Shown here: piece by piece, positions 58,632 to 64,000 of the stretch
Layout of the letters: the number at the start of each line of letters is the position of its first letter
Position numbering within the stretch: the first letter of the stretch is position 1
Assembly (NCBI RefSeq): GCF_021018895.1
Contig: NC_079386.1
Location: 10,846,335 to 10,910,334, forward strand
Direction of reading: 5' to 3'
Source: Seriola aureovittata
Lineage: Eukaryota > Chordata > Actinopteri > Carangiformes > Carangidae
DNA: 64,000 nt
The notes under the pieces: generated by a model
What the model saw: the letters and a program-made list of their open reading frames with translations, nothing else
What the model was told of the DNA's origin: nothing
Database searches by the model: none
Program-made: the position numbers and the translations under genes

Positions 58632-60639
58632 GCTTCTCCCTCCGAATCTCTGTCTTCACCAGTACAGCATGCCTGAGTAGCTGCCTGGAGATGAAGGAGC
58701 TAATTAATTTGATTTAGCCGTTCTCTCTCTCTGGCAGTGGAAAAAACAGCCGTCCGTCCCCCCTCCCTCCTCCACGCCGTATCAGGCACCCCTCCCTGAT
58801 GATTTTCCACCTATCCTTTCCAGTCTCCTTTGGCAACGTCCACAATACAAACCTTCTCTTCCTCCTCTCCTTTGCGTTTCATTCCTGTTACACAACCATA
58901 TTTTGCGAGCGGTTTGTTGCGTATCAAACTGATTGTAAATTTCATGCCAACTGTAACTCTTGTGTGGCCTACACCCCTCTCATTCCTTTTTTTAGCATTT
59001 TATCTCCTGTGTGTTCCCAGGGACAGTTTGTGTGACTCAGCAGTGCTTTCGATGCTCACACAAACATGCTTGTTATAGCTCAGCGCGTCTGCTACAGGGA
59101 CCTGAAGCAGGCCCGTCAGACTTTGCGTGATGAAACAACATATCTGTCATCTGATACTCTGACGGATCCACCCATGGAGTTATATATTAAACTAGTCTAG
59201 CACAATATAACTGTCTAACATCAGTTGTCAACATAACTGTGAATACTTCCTGTGCTTTCATCCTCTGTTTGAGACATACTCTGAAATTTGCAGCGTGCAG
59301 GTTGTGCACATCTGCTGAGGATATTCCTCTGAGTGGTGTGTGTGCGTTTTAGTCCTTCAGTGTTGTCTTGCAGGCAAGGGGTGGTGCAGTGTTGAACTCA
59401 CCAGTTCCTCTACTGAAACTTGAAAAGTTTGAGGCACCTCCGGCTTTTTAAGTTTCTTCTCTGCTGAGGCGTATAAAGTTCAGTATCCCTGAACATTGTT
59501 TCAGACGACACTCAGCTGCTGTCAAATGCAGTTTTTGTTTGCTGCAGTGCTTTGTGCAGAAGGTAAGGGAGGACAACATGGTAAAGATTTTTCTCTTCCA
59601 TTTTTTTGTTGTCACAGGAGAATTGTTTCTTGATGTCAGCATAATGGACTTGTTTTCTCGAGGTTACACAATATACTTTCGTGATACCAGCATTTTTGTA
59701 ATTTTGTGTTTCCCAATAGTTATGGCTTATGACGCCTTAAAACAACACTCAACCTCAAATCAAGCTACACCTCGTCACCGTTTGCATAAATCTACTAATC
59801 TGTTCAACCCAAAATTATCCAGTAATTCACAAGCAGAAAAGATTGTGGTAAGTCTGGAATAACTTAACCTTATGTAGCAGAAATATGTTTTTTTTTCTGT
59901 GTTTCTAGTCTATTAATCATCTCGCATGCCCTCAGATTTGTCTTTTCATCCCTTGACCAAACCCCAGGTTGGGTACCATTGAATTGTGATAATGAGAATA
60001 CAAAACATTGCCTTTGTAAGTTACGTACCGTACATGCATGTGATTATGAAAAAGAGTTTATATCTTGAAAAGTCGTGGCTAATAAACACAAACCTTTGCA
60101 GTTTGTCATTATACCAGAAGACATTTGGTTTTACTAAATCATTGAAGTGATTAAGCTCATCTAGCTTTAAAAAGTAATTGCACACAAAATATTTTGTGAG
60201 AGAAAGGCATTGTGGCAGTGACCACCGGATTGAATCGATTGCTTCAACTCAGCTGCAACTTTAACCATGTTTCCATATTAGAAAGGATGTTGGGGTAGAA
60301 CTCTAATATTTAAATTTTTATTAAATTTTTATTGGCCCGGTTGAAATCCTATTCACCGAGGCCAAGTTAAAGCCTGGTTGCCTAAAGATCCCTTATAACA
60401 TTTTAATAGATGAGTTTTCTACACCCTGTGGTTTGTCAAGAAAAGATTTTGTGACTTTGTAAAGAAAAATAAACAGAAATGAATGTTTGACATGTATCTG
60501 GCACATAACTATACACAGTGGAGTAATACAGCAATACACCCAGGGACCCAAGATAACAACACAGAAAAGTATCTCGTCCAACCTTTAAAGGCTGCATACT
60601 TAATACATTCACTTAGAATAGATGAAAACGCATTACACA

Positions 60640-60830
60640 GTGGCAGGAAAAAAAGTAGGTGAACCTTTTGAAATGTTCTGCATTTATGTAAATCTAAATT
60701 AGTTTTTACATAGTCAGATCTTCATCTAAGTTACAGTCATGAATAAACACAATCTGTTTTAACCAGTAACACACAAACAGTTGTATCGTTCTTGTCCAAC
60801 AAATGTCTGAAATGTCTCTTTTGCAATGCA
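60640..60830. mobile_element. Unclassified DNA-transposon remnant
   Basis: Opens with CACAGTGGCAGGAAAAAAAG and TAGGTGAACCTTTTGAAATG and contains CAGATCTTCATCTAAGTTAC and GTAACACACAAACAGTTGTA. This order of phrases is familiar from short, non-autonomous Tc1-like copies in fish. No terminal inverted repeat pair was established. Confidence 0.4.
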
Positions 60831-62466
60831 ATGAAAGTTCATCTCATGGGAGCCGTTTATTGAGTGGTTTTTCTCCTCCATATCGTCGAGTCGTTGCCCT
60901 GAGATTTATTTTTTGCAAACATCAGAGAAGTGTTAGCTAAGGACATGTTCCAACACGCTCACCTTTGCTTGTTTGTAGGGAGGTTTTTTATCAAGTTATT
61001 CATTGTATCGCCCCTGTGTCTGTAAGACACAGCTGAGGGCTTACAGACCCAAACCGTCTGTGTTCGTGTCTGGCGACAAATGTAAACATTTGTCATGCTT
61101 ATCTCTACATGTACTTGCAAAAAATGTATGTCCTGTGGTTACAGTCTACCTCTCTGTCCTCACATTTCTGCATGCAGGCCACAGAAACAGGAATTGCTCC
61201 GTCGTTCTTGTGAAGCCACGACTTCCTCTTTAAGAAACCACTGACATTTGAACTCCTTGAACGTCGTTTGACTTCCCACTTTGATCTGTGTCCAAGTCAG
61301 CTGGAGAGCAGGTTAGTCATCCCTTCTCTGAGATCACTGAGGATGTTTACTAACGCTTGAGCATGCCTCAGGATATATTCACACATGTATTAGTAGGAAT
61401 GCTGCTTGAGTTTTATCAAGATAACAAACATGTACAGTAAAACTTAAGCGCTGTTACTGACAATGTAACAGTTGTTTTTATGCCGACTGGAACCACAAAG
61501 CACATGTGGTCTCGTATGGGGCTGTTGAAATATGAATTGTGAAATTATTAAAGTTACCCTGTGGAGTTTTCATTGTAAGCAAACTAAGTTCAGTTTACAT
61601 ACAAAGTCTCTGACTAAAATGCATGGTGTCTCCTAAAAGCCACTTTAACGAGTATTTTTATTACAATGGTTAAAATGACTGTGTAACGTGAAAGTGGTCG
61701 CTCGCAGTGATGAACCAACAGATAATTATGACCTGACTCAGCAGCTCCCCTCAGCTCTACAGATTTCAACAGAGTTTCACTGTAATGCTCTTCACTACCT
61801 TCTAGCCGCATCAGCCAGCTGTTTTTAGCAGAACGTCTCTAAATAACCCCCCAGTACGCTTCGTACCCAGGCACCAAAGTTTGCAACTAGCTGAACATAG
61901 TGGAGCATTTAGCAACTAAATAGCCACATATTTCTTTCAGGAGTCAGTGAAGGCCAGCTAAACCCAGCTCAAACAAGAGTGATTATTGGACTTGGGTCCA
62001 TCAGGTGGACAGAGACAAATGAATGCTAATGTTGCTCCATACTTGCGATCTCGAAAGAAAAAAATCAATTTTTTTGGACCACATCTTATATATATGGAAT
62101 AAGATGCATCTTAATGGGCCAAAGAAATTTATTTGTGCCACAGTGTTGATTAACCCCTTATGAAGGCCCTGTACTGGGTTTAACTTTTTTTTTTTTCTGT
62201 CTTTAAATATCAAAGTCTTGATGAGCTAATGGGGTGAATTTTTCACCAAGATGGCTTCCTTAGTTCTTCATCTTTGTGTGTTCAGATGTGTGTGTGTGTG
62301 TGTCGCTTGGTAGCACAGCGTGAAAAGCTATGATCACGTTTCGCCAAACATCCATGAATAGGGACGGCTGGACAACGGGGGTTACTCTGAATACAGAGTT
62401 GGTGGCTGGCTGCAGCCACGGGACAATGCCAGCACACATGTGTGGACCGAGCGGCCGCACTCCTGG

Positions 62467-62468
<2 letters not shown>

Positions 62469-62509
<41 letters not shown>
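62469..62509. repeat. (CA)n microsatellite
   Basis: About 20 uninterrupted CA units. A short GT tract of the opposite phase lies at 62285-62302. Confidence 0.93.
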
Positions 62510-62704
62510 TTGTCTTTGCCAACGGGTAATCTGCTTCACACACAGCCTCTCTTTCGTTCCTCCATCTTTTCACACAGACTTAATTTTACTTCAGGTTATA
62601 ATTCTACTGTCCCATCCTGAAGCCACTCTCAACTGATGTCATGTTATCCCGTCCACACACACCCAGCATGCTTCGAAAACGTGCGGGAGTGCATGAGTGA
62701 GGAC

Positions 62705-62719
62705 GGGGGGGGGGGGGGG
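62705..62719. repeat. G(15) run and nearby G-rich tract
   Basis: Homopolymer of 15 G. A second G-rich stretch follows at about 62919-62938. Confidence 0.85.
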
Positions 62720-64000
62720 AGAAAAAAAGTTCGTCCAACTCCGAGAGCCAAAGAGGTCACAGGAACAACACCCAATCCCAGAGCGGTTCCCATGGAGACA
62801 AGTGTGGCAGCATACAATGAGGGTGAGAGAGTGATGAAAGAGAGGGAGAGAGGGAAAGGGCAGGGGAAGAGTAGGAGGAGGGCGGGTTGTTGGCGTCAAG
62901 GTTCAGTTGGTGGGTACTGGTGGGGGGGTGGGGGGGGGCAGCTCCACTCAAAAGGACAGTGGGAAGTATGATGGTGTTGTAGCATAACAGTACTAGAACA
63001 TTCTTCCACCCCTCCTCTCATTTTTCTGCCTTCTTGTTCCAGCTGAGAGAATACCTCCTGATATAAGGCCGCCAAGTGTTTCATGGCCGACAGAGGGAGA
63101 ACAAAGATATGTGGAATTTCCACTGACCATGACGTGCGTGGCCGCGAGCAAGCGGAACGAAGAGAGTTGTTGTTGTGAGACACTTTTGCATGGATACGGA
63201 TGAATCAGAGGTGATACCCAGCTTTAGGCCTTGGTGGTGCCGTGGCGCCATTGTTTTGGTGAGAGCGGGGCGGCGTTCTGCCAGACAGAACGGAAGCTGG
63301 TCACTAGTAGTTTTAGTTTAGTCACACATGTGTCAGACACAGACACACACACTGACCTAAAAGCAGTTAATTGACATGTCCGGCATCATGGCTGATAGCA
63401 CTTGAACTCTTTTAGCTGAGGGCATAAACAATCGAAGAGTGTCCCTGCCCCAGTTTCTGTCCCTGTCTGTCCACCTTTAGCCTCTTTTCTCTTTTAAGGA
63501 GGCACTCCACTGATTTTACACATGAAGATCACTTTGCTTGTCATGGGGAATACTACTCAGCCTCTCAAAGCAGTTGTATATAATGGCTGGAGGGTGCTGA
63601 CAACCGTTTGGGGTTCACCATGTCGGCAGAAAAGCGAAAGGGTACGACGAAAAACTTGAACCCAGGGCCCGTTTCACCAAATCTGCAACTTGTAAAGATG
63701 TGTTTTGCGACGTGAGATAATTTCCTCCCGTGAAAATTTTGACACATATCAAACGCCATACACCATACTCATGAATTAGCATGCAACTGTATGGGGTTGC
63801 AAATTTATTTAAAAAAGATTTGTGTTATGTGACGCCACCACCATTTGCGTTACGTGTGTAAACAGACAGTCAGTCAAGATGGAGGATGGATTATTGTCAT
63901 GGTGACAACTTTCCAAAGTTGTAAAATCCTTTCTTATAGTGCTGCAAACCACTGTGCAGCATTTTGGCCTTCAAATCCAAATGATTAATTTGTCAGACCA

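Larger units (their letters stand above)
53408..64000. other. Ten kilobases without recognised coding exons
   Basis: The left part (53.4-54.8 kb) is AT-rich with some gene-start character, including an ATG in YY1-like context at 53999. A clean acceptor (TCTCTTTTTGGCAG) occurs at about 55015 and may precede a small exon. The rest holds two DNA-transposon remnants, pyrimidine-rich tracts (57.2-58.8 kb) and simple repeats. The open frames, up to about 111 codons, lack family marks and codon bias. The region is best read as a long first intron or intergenic DNA. Confidence 0.5.

Noticed and set aside
57122..58717. Cluster of overlapping plus-strand open frames
   Set aside because: The region is pyrimidine-rich, giving Ser/Leu/Phe/Pro-biased frames without protein families, splice structure or a consistent frame.
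62260..62620. Cys-Val or Thr-His repeat proteins
   Set aside because: They are translations of GT/CA microsatellites.

Overview
The window looks like nuclear DNA of a ray-finned (teleost) fish. It has short-intron vertebrate genes with GT-AG splicing, an RPB1 gene with the vertebrate-type long heptad tail, and several interspersed repeats that recur in fish genomes (a tRNA-like SINE, L2-type and RTE-type LINE 3' ends, non-autonomous DNA transposons). The species cannot be told from the sequence alone.

Layout from left to right: (1) 983-6654, minus strand, a multi-exon gene for a PRY-SPRY (B30.2) protein with helical N-terminal exons and no RING or B-box that I could find. A tRNA-like SINE sits in one of its introns. 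(2) 7970-25460, a tandem satellite of about 17 kb built on a ~36-bp AT-rich monomer, with a ~169-bp higher-order unit, kilobase-scale tandem duplications, and two nearly identical 5'-truncated L2-type LINE fragments 9.84 kb apart. (3) 26525-31242, minus strand, capg (gelsolin-like actin capping protein), eight coding exons, 344 residues, probably with 5' UTR exons as far as 37.7 kb. (4) 41703-52217, minus strand, polr2a (RPB1, largest subunit of RNA polymerase II), 29 coding exons, 1966 residues, with 51 heptad repeats. (5) 52.2-53.4 kb, a CCAAT-rich promoter region that looks bidirectional. (6) 53.4-64 kb, non-coding sequence with old transposon pieces and simple repeats, probably the first intron of a divergent plus-strand gene whose coding part lies outside the window.

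The three recognised genes are all on the minus strand but do not form a functional unit: polr2a is core transcription machinery, capg caps actin filaments, and the SPRY protein is unassigned. The strongest unusual structure is the hierarchical satellite. Its many minus-strand open frames are by-products of a monomer length divisible by three. Two introns, one in polr2a and one in capg, use GC instead of GT at the 5' splice site. All exon borders below were read by eye from splice consensus and reading phase. For capg and polr2a the summed lengths are exact multiples of three and match the known protein sizes.
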